Below, piece after piece: positions 19,801 to 29,965 of a stretch of 64,000 bases of DNA (position 1 is the stretch's first letter; each line of letters starts with the position of its first letter). A model generated the notes under the pieces. The model did not search any database and was not told the origin of the DNA. It saw only the letters and a list, made by a program, of their open reading frames with translations. The translations under genes and the position numbers were made by a program. The stretch is from positions 124,001 through 188,000 of the forward strand of contig NZ_LR134117.1 of assembly GCF_900635445.1 (NCBI RefSeq), written 5' to 3'. The stretch is from Serratia odorifera. Lineage in GTDB: Bacteria; Pseudomonadota; Gammaproteobacteria; Enterobacterales; Enterobacteriaceae.

Positions 19801-20448
19801 GCACGCTGCCCACGCTCAGTGACGCGAAGTCCGGATCGTATCCCCCATTAATACAATCAAAAAAAATCCATTGCGGGCACTCCGCCTTGAACACCAAATC
19901 ATAAGCACAGGGCTGCCCGTTCATCAGCAACACATACCCAAAAACCAGATGCCGAAGCGCACCCAATACGTCCGACAACGCGTCACGGGAATAACAGGAT
20001 AATGTGTCTCCCCACCGTTTCGTGAAAAGCGAAATGTAAATATCACACAGGGCATCATTGGAGAAAACGTATCCTTGACAAGGCAGGTCCGCCGCTTTAA
20101 TCCCGTCCAGTAAATCCCATTATAAAAATCCCCCGGGTGATAGGGTCAAAGGTGTTTGGTGCCAAAGGGCAGTAAAATCCGCTTCCCCCTTTTTTTTGTG
20201 CGGAATGATGATGTCATCGAAAACAAAAAGGTGTCCCCCCGGGGGAACCCGGATCTGTTTTCCCGAGACAAAGGTCGCCGACGTAACCTCCCCGTGCGTG
20301 CTGTAAACATAATCGGCGGGTGGAATCCCCCTCGCCCCAAGAAAGTCAATCACGTCAGGGTGCGAACAGACACGGCCCCCAGGCGCAAATACGCCGCTTT
20401 ATAGGTGGCAAAATCCGCCACCACCCACCCACTGATGCACTTTCGCAT
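19801..20448 (-). pseudogene. Mig-14-like protein (GNAT-fold, antimicrobial-peptide resistance type), frameshifted and truncated
   Basis: Three frames read on in order. From the ATG at 20448: MRKCISGWVVADFATYKAAY. After a shift: GGRVCSHPDVIDFLGARGIP to GGHLFVFDDIIIPHKKKG. After another shift near 20110: GIKAADLPCQGYVFSNDALC to FGYVLLMNGQPCAYDLVFKA and INGGYDPDFASLSVGSV. The 'GG..HPDVI', 'P..FDD...P' and 'NGGYDP...SVGSV' order recalls the Mig-14 family of enterobacteria, inner-membrane-associated proteins that help resist host antimicrobial peptides. I recognise this from memory of the family, so the name is moderately supported. The 3' end is replaced by the invasin fragment at 19685-19800. 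Confidence 0.5.
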
Positions 20449-20542
20449 AACATCCTGATGTCCGGAAAAGACGTTTCAACCACGCCGGCCGCGTCAGGCT
20501 CCCGCTCCCCCGGCCGTCCTGTTGTCGTTTAGGACGCGATGA

Positions 20543-21697
20543 TTATCCGCGGGCTGGAGACGCTCGGCCCCAATGCCCCCCGTATCCCTGCCCTTTTTGG
20601 GTGGGTGTCAACGACACACGCACCGGCCATGCCTGATAACCGGGAGGAACGAGAAACGTCTTATCGCTGCTGACGCGTACCCATACCTTTCTGGTATGGT
20701 CAAACCACTCCCATGCGCATAAAACCTCGCAGTCCGTCGCACCATGGGCATCCAAGGTGTAGGCCGCCGTCAGCGTGCTCCCGACACGGGCCGTCCCGTC
20801 GCCCTAGACCTTTATCGTCACCGGTGATATCTGCACTAAACGCCCCACCGGCGCACTTTCCCTGTCCGTGACCGTATGTTCAAAGAGGATGTCTTTGTCT
20901 GTCGGCCCCCTGACATCAATACAGTCCCCCTTTTGTACCCATTGCTTGGTCTCAACGACCCAATAGCCCGTCAGCGGCACGTCCCTGACTGTCTTCACGT
21001 AAGTTATCTCACCGTTTTTCCTTATCTCACCGACATACATGCTATTAATGAAAATCATGGTCTTGGCGATGGCTGCCACCGCCGTCTTGGGCAAGCAAAT
21101 GTATGCACGCCCATGCTGCACGCGGATGCAGCCGCGCCCCAAAATGATGTCGAGATCGAGCACGAGCTCCCCCGTATCCTTTATCGTCATCCCCCCGGCC
21201 AGTTGGCATTTCACCCGCAGCCCGTCGGCGTCCGTCTCCAGCGTCGTGGCATCGACCTGCAAGGCCAGCCCCGCCGCAGAACAGGCCATCCCCTGATGGG
21301 GATCAATGGCCACCGAGACCTCGAGGCCCACCGTCAGGGGGGGCGTTGCCTGGACAGCAAAACCGCCGTCATTGTGCAGCCCGCCTTTCGGGGCCACCGG
21401 GGCGGTCAGACAGTTATTGCTGTCCAATGCCAGCCCGCCGGTCGCGGCAACATGCAGCGCAACCCCGTCCGCGGTCGCCTGCATGCCCCCCAGGACCTTG
21501 ACGTACAGCGGGGTCACCCCGCCGACATCTACCCCCTCCTCACCCACAGCGGGCGCGCCGCCGGCCAGGCCGGGTCCGGCCTGAAACGACAGGGCCGCCA
21601 CGTCGATCATCTGCGAAAAGTGGGTTTCGCTCGGCACCTGCAGGGGCCCAAATTCTGTTTTCAACTCGTCTAAATTGACTTTTTTACTGTCAGCCAT
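20543..21697 (-). pseudogene. eCIS tail fibre (Afp13-like), interrupted by an in-frame TAG
   Basis: The start at 21697 (MADSKKVNLDELKTEFG) has GGGAG six bases upstream. Residues 35-175 are shaft-like repeats (GGMQATADGVALHVAATGGL and LETDADGLRVKCQLAGGM, ending LVLDLDI). After VQISPVTIKV a TAG stop (20804-20806) intervenes. The same frame then continues for 86 more codons (GDGTARVGSTLTAAYTLDAH, then WEWFDHTRKVWVRV), which look like the Ig-like part of the intact fibre at 8596-10323. It has no receptor-binding module, so it is also truncated. It follows the afp16-like gene at 21788, the end of the eCIS operon. The nonsense substitution cannot be explained by a homopolymer sequencing error. Confidence 0.75.
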
Positions 21698-21787
21698 CGT
21701 CATCTCCCGGATGTCAGTTCATCATTCGTGTATTCCGCCGTGTCCGTGTCGCCTGACCGCGCCCCGCGCAATGGCATCGCCAGCGTT

Positions 21788-22693
21788 TCATGTTTTCGTT
21801 GACATCAACTGCACGGCCGACATCTCCACCGAACATTGTTCTGCCCATCCGCCGGTGAGTTTTTCCCCCTCACTAACGACCGTCTCGTACAACGAACTGT
21901 CCAGCAGGCCTTCGACCCGGATCACCGGTAAACCGTCCGGCGACAGGGCGGCACCGTAGTCGCAGGTCACCTGCAGGTGCGCCAGTTTGGTGCGCACCGC
22001 CAGCCAGTCTGACGCGGATGCGGCCCCGCTTTGCTGAGCGTATGCCACCAGTGCCGCCTCGATGAGGGCGCGTTTAAACTGCAAGGCCACATCCTCGTGC
22101 TCCCACGTCGCCGCCATGTTGGCAAGCGAGGCATTCATCACCCGCGGTGTGGCCGCGTCGTCGTCCAAATCCAGGTCAACCGGCACCGTCACGGTGAAAT
22201 TCAACCCCAGGCGCGGCTTATCCAGCGATTGCCAAAAATTGCCCAGGCTGGACAGGTGCTCCGACGGGGCAATCACCCGGACAAAAGCGTCCGGCATGCC
22301 CAGTTTGAGGTTCAACAGCGCATTGAGCGCCATATTGTTCACCCGCAGAGCCTCTGTGACCTTATCGTCGCCCGTCCACCAGTAGGTCAGCAGATAACAG
22401 CAGCGAACCAGCACATAGCGGGGTGAAAATGCCTCGGTTTGCTGTTGGTAATGGCGCGACTGCCCGTGACGCAGCTCCAGATCCTCCTGAATGTCATACA
22501 AAAAGACGTACACCGTGGGGCTGTCCGGCAGGCTCTCCTTGTCAAACATGTCAAACCGGATCCGGTTCGCCGTCTTGAACTCTGGGGGCAAATACGCCTC
22601 CAGCGCCGTCCGGATGTGTGTGTTCAGCTCGATCAGTGTCATATCACTCTTTTTCATCTTGCCTGGCTCCGCTGACTTCGTTTGCATTCCCAT
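21788..22693 (-). CDS. afp16: eCIS cap / tail terminator protein (Afp16-like, DUF4255)
   Basis: 301 aa. The core IELNTHIRTALEAYLPPEFK to SPTVYVFLYDIQEDLELRHG and RCCYLLTYWWTGDD is the DUF4255 ('Pvc16 N-terminal') family. These proteins cap the distal end of the tube and sheath and fix particle length. An AAGGA box lies before the ATG at 22693; an internal Met at residue 18 (MTLIELNTHIR) is an alternative start. The frame is intact. It follows the ATPase gene by about 75 bases on the same strand. Confidence 0.85.
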   Translation of the reverse strand: MGMQTKSAEPGKMKKSDMTLIELNTHIRTALEAYLPPEFKTANRIRFDMFDKESLPDSPTVYVFLYDIQEDLELRHGQSRHYQQQTEAFSPRYVLVRCCYLLTYWWTGDDKVTEALRVNNMALNALLNLKLGMPDAFVRVIAPSEHLSSLGNFWQSLDKPRLGLNFTVTVPVDLDLDDDAATPRVMNASLANMAATWEHEDVALQFKRALIEAALVAYAQQSGAASASDWLAVRTKLAHLQVTCDYGAALSPDGLPVIRVEGLLDSSLYETVVSEGEKLTGGWAEQCSVEMSAVQLMSTKT

Positions 22694-22768
22694 CGCCTTT
22701 GTCCTTCACGTTATTCTGCCCGTCCGCAGACGGACAGAGACTCTCTTGTCATCACACTGCCCCGCACT

Positions 22769-24955
22769 TCACGCGTCGGACACCGGCAGCATGAAACGCC
22801 CCATTTTGCCCAACTCAAGCCGTACCGCGCGCTCAATATCGGCCTGCGTCACCCCCCGCTGTGCCTCCGCCGCCAGCCAGCTCGCCAGCAGCGCGACGTT
22901 GCGAATGCCCGCGCCCGTCAAATCGGTCGCGGCGGCCCACTGCGCCCAATTCACACGGTCATCCACCTGGATGTCAGACGGCCAAATCGACCGCCACATA
23001 CGCTCGCGCAGAGTGACGTCCGGCTCCTCGAAACGCGTGATGAACGTCAACCGGCGCGTAAATGCGTCATCCAGGTGTCCCCGGTTGTTGGTCGTCAGTA
23101 CGACCAGGCCGGGGTAGTGTTCCAGTCGCTGCAACAGGTAAGACACCTGAATGTTCGCGTGCCGGTCATGTGCATCCTTGACCTCGCTGCGCTTGCCGAA
23201 CAATGCATCCGCTTCGTCGAACAACAACACGGCGGTGTCGGCCACGGCCAAATCAAAAATCTTCGACAGGTTTTTTTCCGTTTCACCGACGTATTTGTTC
23301 ACCACGGAGGACAGGTCAATCCGGATCAGATCCAGTCCCAGCTCACCGGCCAGGACCTCGGCCGCCATGGTCTTGCCGGTGCCCGGCGGGCCATAGAACA
23401 GCGTACTGATCCCCGTGCCGTAGCCCACCTTGCGGGCGAACCCGCGCTCAAGCACGCGTTCACGCTGTCGAATGGCCGCCAGGATCTCCCGCAACGCGGT
23501 GGTCAACTCAGGGCTGACAATCAGGTCGTCAAAGGTACGCCGGGGATGGACGCGCTCTGCCAGCTCGCCAAATTGCTGCTGTCCGCGGATCCGCAACGCC
23601 TGTTGCAGGTCACACTCCGCCAGCGGCGCCTCCGGGCCCCGTAAAAACCGATAGCCCTGCATCTCCTGCCATGTCTGCGTCACCCCGTCCGGATCAATGC
23701 GCGTACGCTGCAGCAGCCCCGCCCAATCCCAGTCCTCAGCCCCCGTTTCCGGGGCCATGCCCGCCTGCAAGAGCCTCTCGTCATCCCGGGTTGCGCGCGG
23801 CGGCAATACGATGCTCAGCCGGGGAATGTCAGGCCACACCTTGCCGGCGTCTTCCTGTGTCACCAGACAGATAATCGGTTGCCCATGATGGCGCACCTGA
23901 GATGTCAGCGCGTTCAGCTGTTCGGGGTGTTTCGCCTCGCCGTCGGCCCATCCCTGCACCAACAGCACGCCAGCATACAGACGCACGACGCACAACGCCG
24001 TGCGCAATATCTGCCCTGTGTCGGCCGCGTCCTCCGGCAACAGGCTCAGATCCATTGTCAGCAGCGGGCGTCCCGCCTCACTCGCCAGTTGTTTCATCAG
24101 CCCCGCACGCCCGGGGCCGCCTTGCAACAGCACCAGTCGGGAAGCGTGCGGGGCAAGACAGGTACGCCTGAGTTGCTCGGCGGTCAGTGCCCAGGCGCCT
24201 TCACTCAGTGACACGCCCGGGTCGGGGGCTGCCCAGTCACAGACCTCGCCCAGACCGGCATGCCAGCTGTCGGCAGGTTCCCCGTTCAGAAAATGGAACA
24301 CGATCGCATTCAGACGCAAATACGTCGCGTTGGGGCCGTCCGTACGCCGGCCATTCGCGTCGACCGTTTCAACCAGCGCTTCGCGCAACAGCGCACCGCG
24401 TCGGGCATTCAGCGCCAACCGGTTTTCCAGGCGCTCAGCCTGACTGGCGCTAAACAGCGTCAGCGCCAAATCGATCCCCGACCACCGTAACTTGTCTTCC
24501 CCCTGCAGATAGGCCAGCAGAAGCTCATAGCGCACATCAAACAGGGGCAGGCATCCCAACACCAACACCTTCGTCTCGAAGGGCGTTAGCCCAAAGCGTG
24601 CGACGACCTCGGCAAGGCGTCCCTCGACAGGGGGAACCTGCAAATCCTCGAGCCAGGGCGCAATAATCGGCTGACGGATCCAGCCCGGCAAGCCGGATAA
24701 CGCCTGGCGCGCGGTCTCCTGCTCATCCGGCGACAGGATCAGGCCCGCCATGTTCAGCCGATCGTCTTCATTTTGCTGCTGCCACAACAACAGCCCCTGC
24801 AGCACCAGATCCACGTACTCCAGCCAGGGCCCCAGACAGGACAGGCGCGCCTCTATCCCCGGAGCCATAGCGGTATGCACATCATTATTTTGCCGTAACG
24901 GAAGCGTCCCTGTTTCAGGGGCGCGCCCGGCGGTTTCGGTCACATCGTTTTTCAT
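22769..24955 (-). CDS. afp15: eCIS AAA+ ATPase (Afp15/Pvc15-like)
   Basis: 728 aa from the ATG at 24955, which overlaps the tape-measure stop as ATGA, a sign of translational coupling. The N-terminal 500 residues hold a degenerate P-loop-like domain. The C-terminal AAA+ module has Walker A GPPGTGKT at about residue 520, Walker B VLLFDEADALF at about 577, sensor-1 VVLTTNNRG and arginine-finger-like AFTRRLTF. In Photorhabdus cassettes this ATPase is needed for assembly and effector loading. All ATPase residues are present, so the protein should be active. Particle genes around it that require it are partly broken. Confidence 0.93.
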   Translation of the reverse strand: MKNDVTETAGRAPETGTLPLRQNNDVHTAMAPGIEARLSCLGPWLEYVDLVLQGLLLWQQQNEDDRLNMAGLILSPDEQETARQALSGLPGWIRQPIIAPWLEDLQVPPVEGRLAEVVARFGLTPFETKVLVLGCLPLFDVRYELLLAYLQGEDKLRWSGIDLALTLFSASQAERLENRLALNARRGALLREALVETVDANGRRTDGPNATYLRLNAIVFHFLNGEPADSWHAGLGEVCDWAAPDPGVSLSEGAWALTAEQLRRTCLAPHASRLVLLQGGPGRAGLMKQLASEAGRPLLTMDLSLLPEDAADTGQILRTALCVVRLYAGVLLVQGWADGEAKHPEQLNALTSQVRHHGQPIICLVTQEDAGKVWPDIPRLSIVLPPRATRDDERLLQAGMAPETGAEDWDWAGLLQRTRIDPDGVTQTWQEMQGYRFLRGPEAPLAECDLQQALRIRGQQQFGELAERVHPRRTFDDLIVSPELTTALREILAAIRQRERVLERGFARKVGYGTGISTLFYGPPGTGKTMAAEVLAGELGLDLIRIDLSSVVNKYVGETEKNLSKIFDLAVADTAVLLFDEADALFGKRSEVKDAHDRHANIQVSYLLQRLEHYPGLVVLTTNNRGHLDDAFTRRLTFITRFEEPDVTLRERMWRSIWPSDIQVDDRVNWAQWAAATDLTGAGIRNVALLASWLAAEAQRGVTQADIERAVRLELGKMGRFMLPVSDA

Positions 24956-26622
24956 GAGATCCAATCCACACAAAGAGGAGCGGGCAGCCACGGCAGCACC
25001 ACGGGGGTCAGCGGCCACGGCAATTGATGTAACAACACATCGGGGGCTTCCGGCTCAATCACCAGCCGCCGGGAGGCGTTATCAAATGTGCCCGTGCGTT
25101 GCAGGAAAAAAGTGCGCAAATCGCTCGCACCGCAGCGCGCCAGCAGGGGCACCGTTGCCAGTGCCCCGCCCAGCCAGGCATCAAGGTCGGCCTGGCGTGA
25201 GAGGGACGGCAGACAGGCTTCATGCGGCGTATCCAGGTCCAGCCCACACAGTAATGCTGTACAGGGCGTACGCCATTGCGCCAGATCCGGATCGCCCCAG
25301 GCCAGCCAGTCCAGGCAGCCTATCGCGTGCCCGCGGGCCTGTTCATCGATAAACAGCCCCTCCTCCAGCCAGCCGAAGGTACTGAACAGCCGTGGCAGCA
25401 AAGGCCAGAGCAACACCAGTCCCGCATTTGTCAGGGGACGGGGAACATCGTCCTCGTCGCCATCGGTAACCGGACGGTGCCGGTCATTCGCCCCCGGCGT
25501 GACAGGTGCCTCCGTCTTGTGTTGCCCGAGCAACGGCAAACCGAGCGTTGCCCGCAGTTGCCGATGCACCGACACCGACACGTCAGCCAGGATAGCCCCC
25601 CTCTCCCGCGCCTGGCTCGGCTCGCACAGCCAGGCGCGCAAGGGACCGCGCAACGCCGCCGGCAAGGCCGTCTGATGCAGCGCCCCGAACCACTGTTCGG
25701 CGACAGACTCAACCGGCAACGTCACCCGGCCTTTTCCCCCGGTCACCGATGGCACGCCCTCGGTCTCTTCCCCCGCCCCGGCTGCGGCGGTCGCACCGTC
25801 ACGCAGCACGGCGGGAAGGGGGAAGCTCAGGGAAACACGGTCCATGATGGCCGCCAGATCCGGGTCGGAAACAGGATGGCGTTGCAGCGCGAGCAGGGCC
25901 GCCAGCGGCACCATCCCGGGCGCCTGGGCCGCGGGCAGAGACGGCAACCCGAGCGGGGGGGACAACCACGTGGCCAGGGCGCTTATCGCCTGCCCCGACC
26001 AGGTTGTCACGAGCCGCTGTCGGGCCCGGGGCTGCAGCACCCTCAACGCCAACGCGATACGCGGCGGGAGAGGTCGCGTGCCGCCGCCGGGCCCCACCGC
26101 AGGCAACGCCCCGTCAAGCGCCTGGTGCAACCAGGCATCTCGTGCCTGTCGCGAACGCCAGAGATGCCCGTCAACCGCCACGCCGGTATCCAGATAACGC
26201 AGCAGATGCGCAAACAGGCGTGCCGGTGTTGACGCCGATACCGCCTCTGTCTCGGATGCAGGGGCCACAGAGGCCGGTTCGGCGGCCAGCCCCGGCTCTG
26301 CCGAGGTGGCGCGCTCCGGTACCTGCCGCCCTGGCGCCGGGCGCGTCAGCGACCGCAGGTTCAACTGCTCTTTCAACTGTGTGAGAACGCGCTCAAGCAT
26401 CTCCGCCTCAAAGCGGGACAGCGGAATGTCGCCCACGTTGACGGTCAACCGGTCTATCACCCGCGGCGCCTTCCCCGTGTTGGCGTAATCAATGAACACG
26501 TCCGCCAACGCACGCTCCAGGTGCGCCCGAAACCAGATGCTGCAGCGGTTTTGCAACCGCTCCGCCAGCCGCTCCTCCGTGTGCAACCGGAACCGTAACC
26601 GTCCCATGATGATTTTTGTCAT
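24952..26622 (-). CDS. afp14: eCIS tape-measure protein (Afp14-like, CIS_TMP family)
   Basis: 556 aa from the ATG at 26622 (MTKIIMGRLRFRLHTEERL), which has GGAGAG just upstream; a longer frame to 26679 exists. The family core is plain: PLTNAGLVLLWPLLPRLFST, then FIDEQARGHAIGCLDWLAWG and TALLCGLDLDTP. It fits the CIS tape-measure family that sets tail length and may escort payload. Residues 110-330 are proline/alanine-rich and variable. Frame intact, coupled to the ATPase by the 4-base overlap. In afp the fibre gene comes just before this gene; here that place is empty. Confidence 0.88.
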   Translation of the reverse strand: MTKIIMGRLRFRLHTEERLAERLQNRCSIWFRAHLERALADVFIDYANTGKAPRVIDRLTVNVGDIPLSRFEAEMLERVLTQLKEQLNLRSLTRPAPGRQVPERATSAEPGLAAEPASVAPASETEAVSASTPARLFAHLLRYLDTGVAVDGHLWRSRQARDAWLHQALDGALPAVGPGGGTRPLPPRIALALRVLQPRARQRLVTTWSGQAISALATWLSPPLGLPSLPAAQAPGMVPLAALLALQRHPVSDPDLAAIMDRVSLSFPLPAVLRDGATAAAGAGEETEGVPSVTGGKGRVTLPVESVAEQWFGALHQTALPAALRGPLRAWLCEPSQARERGAILADVSVSVHRQLRATLGLPLLGQHKTEAPVTPGANDRHRPVTDGDEDDVPRPLTNAGLVLLWPLLPRLFSTFGWLEEGLFIDEQARGHAIGCLDWLAWGDPDLAQWRTPCTALLCGLDLDTPHEACLPSLSRQADLDAWLGGALATVPLLARCGASDLRTFFLQRTGTFDNASRRLVIEPEAPDVLLHQLPWPLTPVVLPWLPAPLCVDWIS

Positions 26623-26749
26623 GCTCTCTCCGCGCCGTAGTGCGTACATTGTGGCGTCACACGCGGGGATGGCGCCCATCGGGCACAGACATCCGCCCCT
26701 TCACCCCGTCGTGTCGTGGCATCGAATGGCGCAGTCCGCCCGCCGCGCA

Positions 26750-29700
26750 TCACGTGTCGGACTTGCTTTTTTTCGGGGGCGTATCGCGTTTGGCCGCGGC
26801 CTTGGGCGACGCTTTAACGTAGACAACGGCAGCCTGCTGGTATTCCCTCTCGCATGCCTCGGCGGTCATGCCCTGCGTTCTTTTTTCGAGAGCATCACTG
26901 TCTTTCAGCTTGACGATCCGGGCAAAACCAATGCCGCTTCGCGTATCGACAGGACGCTCACCGATCCCCAACAGGCTCAACAACTCATACGACTGATCGC
27001 CGACCGGCCGGGCATCGTTCTGCCACGTCTGGTATTTGGCGGCAAAGTTGTCAAAGCTCTCGCCTGACAGCCAGTGCAGCTGCAAATTCAGATGACTCGG
27101 CATCTCCTCGCGCACGATGTGCGCTATCCAGTGACTCAGCGCCTCCGGGTTATTGCTGCCCACTAACCACCGGCGATCCAGAACCAGACTCAGGGTGAAC
27201 GCAAAACTGTCCTCTTTATAGGGCACGGACCAGGCGTACGGGGTCATCGGGTTCGCGGCCATCTCCCACCTTGGCGGTTTGCCCTGCTCCTCGGTGGACC
27301 TGAGGTCGACCGGCAAAACACGCGGCCCATTGGGGGCCTCCGGCGTGATGGTGGGGGCCGCCGTCATCACCCACTTGACCGTCACCGTGCCCCGGATCGG
27401 ATCGGCCGACACCACCTGAACAACAATGTCCAGCAGTTTGTCAACGCCATTCCCCACCAGATCCGCTTTTGTTGGCCAGGTTAACCAGCGACCTTTGGGC
27501 CGCAGCGCAAAACGCGTGCCTGGGCTGATTAACTCAACAGGGAAAGACGGGCCAACGTCCAGAACTGCCTCACTCTTCTTGTCGGGATTGAAAGAGTGGA
27601 AGGACACGTCATAAACCACGCGTTTCAGCCAGGACGAGGACACCCGCCACTGCCAGGCATACGCCTGATTTTCCAGCAGCGGCAGGCTGCGCGCCAGTCG
27701 CGCATGCTGCGCCAGCTGGATCTCGACCTTATCCCCGCGGACGGCATGGATCACAATTGCCGCTAACGGCTCCATCGCGGCCGCCGTGGTCTGCTGTTTA
27801 GGGCTCCCTTTCAATTCAATCAGCATGCCGGACTTCAGTGTTTTTGCCGTGCCCGCGGCCAACGTCAGGGTCAATATCGTCTCGTCACTCTCCGCAGAGA
27901 CAAGCGACGCCCAGTCCGATGACAGCGTGGCCCGAGTCGGTGAAGCCGGCAGCAGCTCCTGGTGCTCAATCACATAGAACGGCAACGGCGATGCCGGAAA
28001 CGCGGCCTCCTTTTTCTGCAGCGTTTCGTCGAACAGCTCTGGGCCCACCCCCAGGCGGGCGGCAATCTTGCGTTGCAGCGCTGAGACCTTGCTGATGCTG
28101 ATGGCAGCCCGCTCATAGGCCAGTCGCGTCACCTGACGAAGGGCCCCCTGCTGCACGTGACGAAATGCCGCCGGACTCTTCGTATTCAGGGCCCGCGAAG
28201 CGCGCTGCTCACCGAAGTACCCCAGCAAGTGATCCAGCATGGCCAGCTCTTTTTCGTTGTCCTGCGACTGTGTCTGCAACACGTCCTGTAACGCCAGCTT
28301 CAACTCGGCGAACACCGCCCTGGTCTGGTCATACGCGAGGGGGTCGTCGCTTTGCTGCGGCCAGTCGGACGCGCCCCACAGGCGAGCATCCGGATCACGA
28401 CCATCGAACGCCAACAGCCGGGGCAATTTGTTCAGTTGATCGGCGCGGTTGGCCAGCAGTTGTTCAAACAACCGCATAAAGGTGAACAGACGGACCGCAT
28501 CGGCATCGTTTTTCAGCGTCTCCGCGTCCTGCTGCAGCCCATAAACGGGCGGCAAGCTCGCCCCCACCGTGCGATAGAACCCCGGATGGCGGTAGCGCCC
28601 CTCGGGCACGCGACGCGGGGTCTCTGCCGTGCATGTGCTCACCGCATCATTCAGCCGGCGATATATCGCCATGACCGCCTGACTATCCCAGGCGCTCGAC
28701 GGCACCCTCTGACCGTGCCGGTAGAGCTTAATGAGCTTAATGAGCTTAATGAGCTTCAGTCCGTTATGCTGCGTGTCGGAGAAGTCAACCCACAGTTGGG
28801 TTTGTGTATTCGCCGCCACGGTGACAGTCTGGGACTCCTCCCATTCGACCGCGGCGATCCCCGGCACGCTCCCCACCACGGCCGCCGACAGCGTCTGTAC
28901 CGGCACCGTGTAGCTCATGAGCTTGCCATCTTTCTCTCCCCGCTCAGGCGGGAGGTGGGAGATCCAGCCATGCGTGAGCCGGGGGCCGACATAAATGTGC
29001 TCCGCCCGCTCGCCCCGTTCAAGCCGCGCGGCGGCGCCTTGCCGTACCGGAACCGGCAACAGGGCCTGATTGATGGCCCACATCGCCTGAGCAATGACCT
29101 GATCCATGGTGGCCCCTTCGGCCACGTCGTCTTGCAGGTGCAAGCGAATGGGCGGGTATTGGGTCGCCATCGCCACAAACACGGGTGACACGATTTCCCA
29201 TTCGCACAGGTTGCGATGATTTTTCAAAAATCGCTGTAAGGCATCTTCTGCCGCCGTCTTGTCCATCCCCGGTGTCAGGGTCACCCATAACCGGTACTGC
29301 CCTGCGACTGCGTGCCTGACTTTTTTGGGGGTCTGCCGAGTCCCCCGCGTGCCCACAAAATGAAAGGCGTAATCCGTCTCGTCATAGGTGTACTGGTAAC
29401 TTTCGTCCGCCGACACCCGGGCGATCTGCGCATCCCGAAAACAGAAGGTGTTCTTGGGGCCGCTATCCGGCACCAGATCCAGGATCGCTTGTCGGTAATC
29501 CGCCAGGGTCACCGGGCTGCTGGTCAGTGCCCACTCGGGCCCAAACTCGGGCGCAAAGAGGCTCCCCTCATGCTCCAGCGTGGTGTTTGCGTCTTTTGAC
29601 TGCGTTGGTGTCGGCGCTGTCAGCAAGTCGATCAGGGGCAGGGTATGGCGATAGCTGATGTCAGAGACGCCGTAGGCGAGCGCCTGCAGCAAGGTCACCC

Positions 29701-29857
29701 CAGGGTCATCGTCACCCCGTGCGCTCCAGCGCTGCCCTGCGTAAAGTGCCAGCGCGCCTTGCGCGGTTGCCCATAACCTGTCGAAATGGATCTGTTCCTG
29801 CACCGCCTCACTCACCGGCATCACGCTCGCCGGTACGGCGTTGGACTTGTCAGCCAT
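26750..29857 (-). CDS. afp12: eCIS baseplate wedge protein (Afp12-like)
   Basis: About 1,035 aa. The start is placed at the ATG at 29857 (MADKSNAVPASVMPV), which has GGGAGAA eight bases upstream; in-frame ATGs at 29866 and 29890 are alternatives. Its length, position after the other baseplate J-type gene and N-terminal region (FDRLWATAQGALALYAGQRW, then PGVTLLQALAYGVSDISYRH) match Afp12/Pvc12, the second baseplate-J-like protein that forms wedges with Afp11. One unbroken frame of over 3 kb argues against a high general rate of sequencing error. An in-frame 9-bp microsatellite (28725-28757) encodes LIKLIKLIKL. Confidence 0.88.
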   Translation of the reverse strand: MADKSNAVPASVMPVSEAVQEQIHFDRLWATAQGALALYAGQRWSARGDDDPGVTLLQALAYGVSDISYRHTLPLIDLLTAPTPTQSKDANTTLEHEGSLFAPEFGPEWALTSSPVTLADYRQAILDLVPDSGPKNTFCFRDAQIARVSADESYQYTYDETDYAFHFVGTRGTRQTPKKVRHAVAGQYRLWVTLTPGMDKTAAEDALQRFLKNHRNLCEWEIVSPVFVAMATQYPPIRLHLQDDVAEGATMDQVIAQAMWAINQALLPVPVRQGAAARLERGERAEHIYVGPRLTHGWISHLPPERGEKDGKLMSYTVPVQTLSAAVVGSVPGIAAVEWEESQTVTVAANTQTQLWVDFSDTQHNGLKLIKLIKLIKLYRHGQRVPSSAWDSQAVMAIYRRLNDAVSTCTAETPRRVPEGRYRHPGFYRTVGASLPPVYGLQQDAETLKNDADAVRLFTFMRLFEQLLANRADQLNKLPRLLAFDGRDPDARLWGASDWPQQSDDPLAYDQTRAVFAELKLALQDVLQTQSQDNEKELAMLDHLLGYFGEQRASRALNTKSPAAFRHVQQGALRQVTRLAYERAAISISKVSALQRKIAARLGVGPELFDETLQKKEAAFPASPLPFYVIEHQELLPASPTRATLSSDWASLVSAESDETILTLTLAAGTAKTLKSGMLIELKGSPKQQTTAAAMEPLAAIVIHAVRGDKVEIQLAQHARLARSLPLLENQAYAWQWRVSSSWLKRVVYDVSFHSFNPDKKSEAVLDVGPSFPVELISPGTRFALRPKGRWLTWPTKADLVGNGVDKLLDIVVQVVSADPIRGTVTVKWVMTAAPTITPEAPNGPRVLPVDLRSTEEQGKPPRWEMAANPMTPYAWSVPYKEDSFAFTLSLVLDRRWLVGSNNPEALSHWIAHIVREEMPSHLNLQLHWLSGESFDNFAAKYQTWQNDARPVGDQSYELLSLLGIGERPVDTRSGIGFARIVKLKDSDALEKRTQGMTAEACEREYQQAAVVYVKASPKAAAKRDTPPKKSKSDT
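28725..28757 (-). repeat. In-frame 9-bp tandem repeat in the afp12-like gene
   Basis: Three to four copies of AGCTTAATG encode a short (Leu-Ile-Lys)n run. Copy-number change would keep the frame. Confidence 0.8.
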
Positions 29858-29965
29858 GGTTTTCATTCTCCCGTTCTTCTCCCGGCGCACGCGCCGGTGT
29901 TGGGCGTGTCATCGCGGCGCACCGCAAGACACGCCTGTGCTTGTTTACACGTGGGGCGGATTGCC

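Noticed and set aside
22682..23644. A 320-codon plus-strand frame opposite the ATPase gene.
   Set aside because: Shadow of the Afp15-like AAA+ gene, which has Walker motifs on the other strand.
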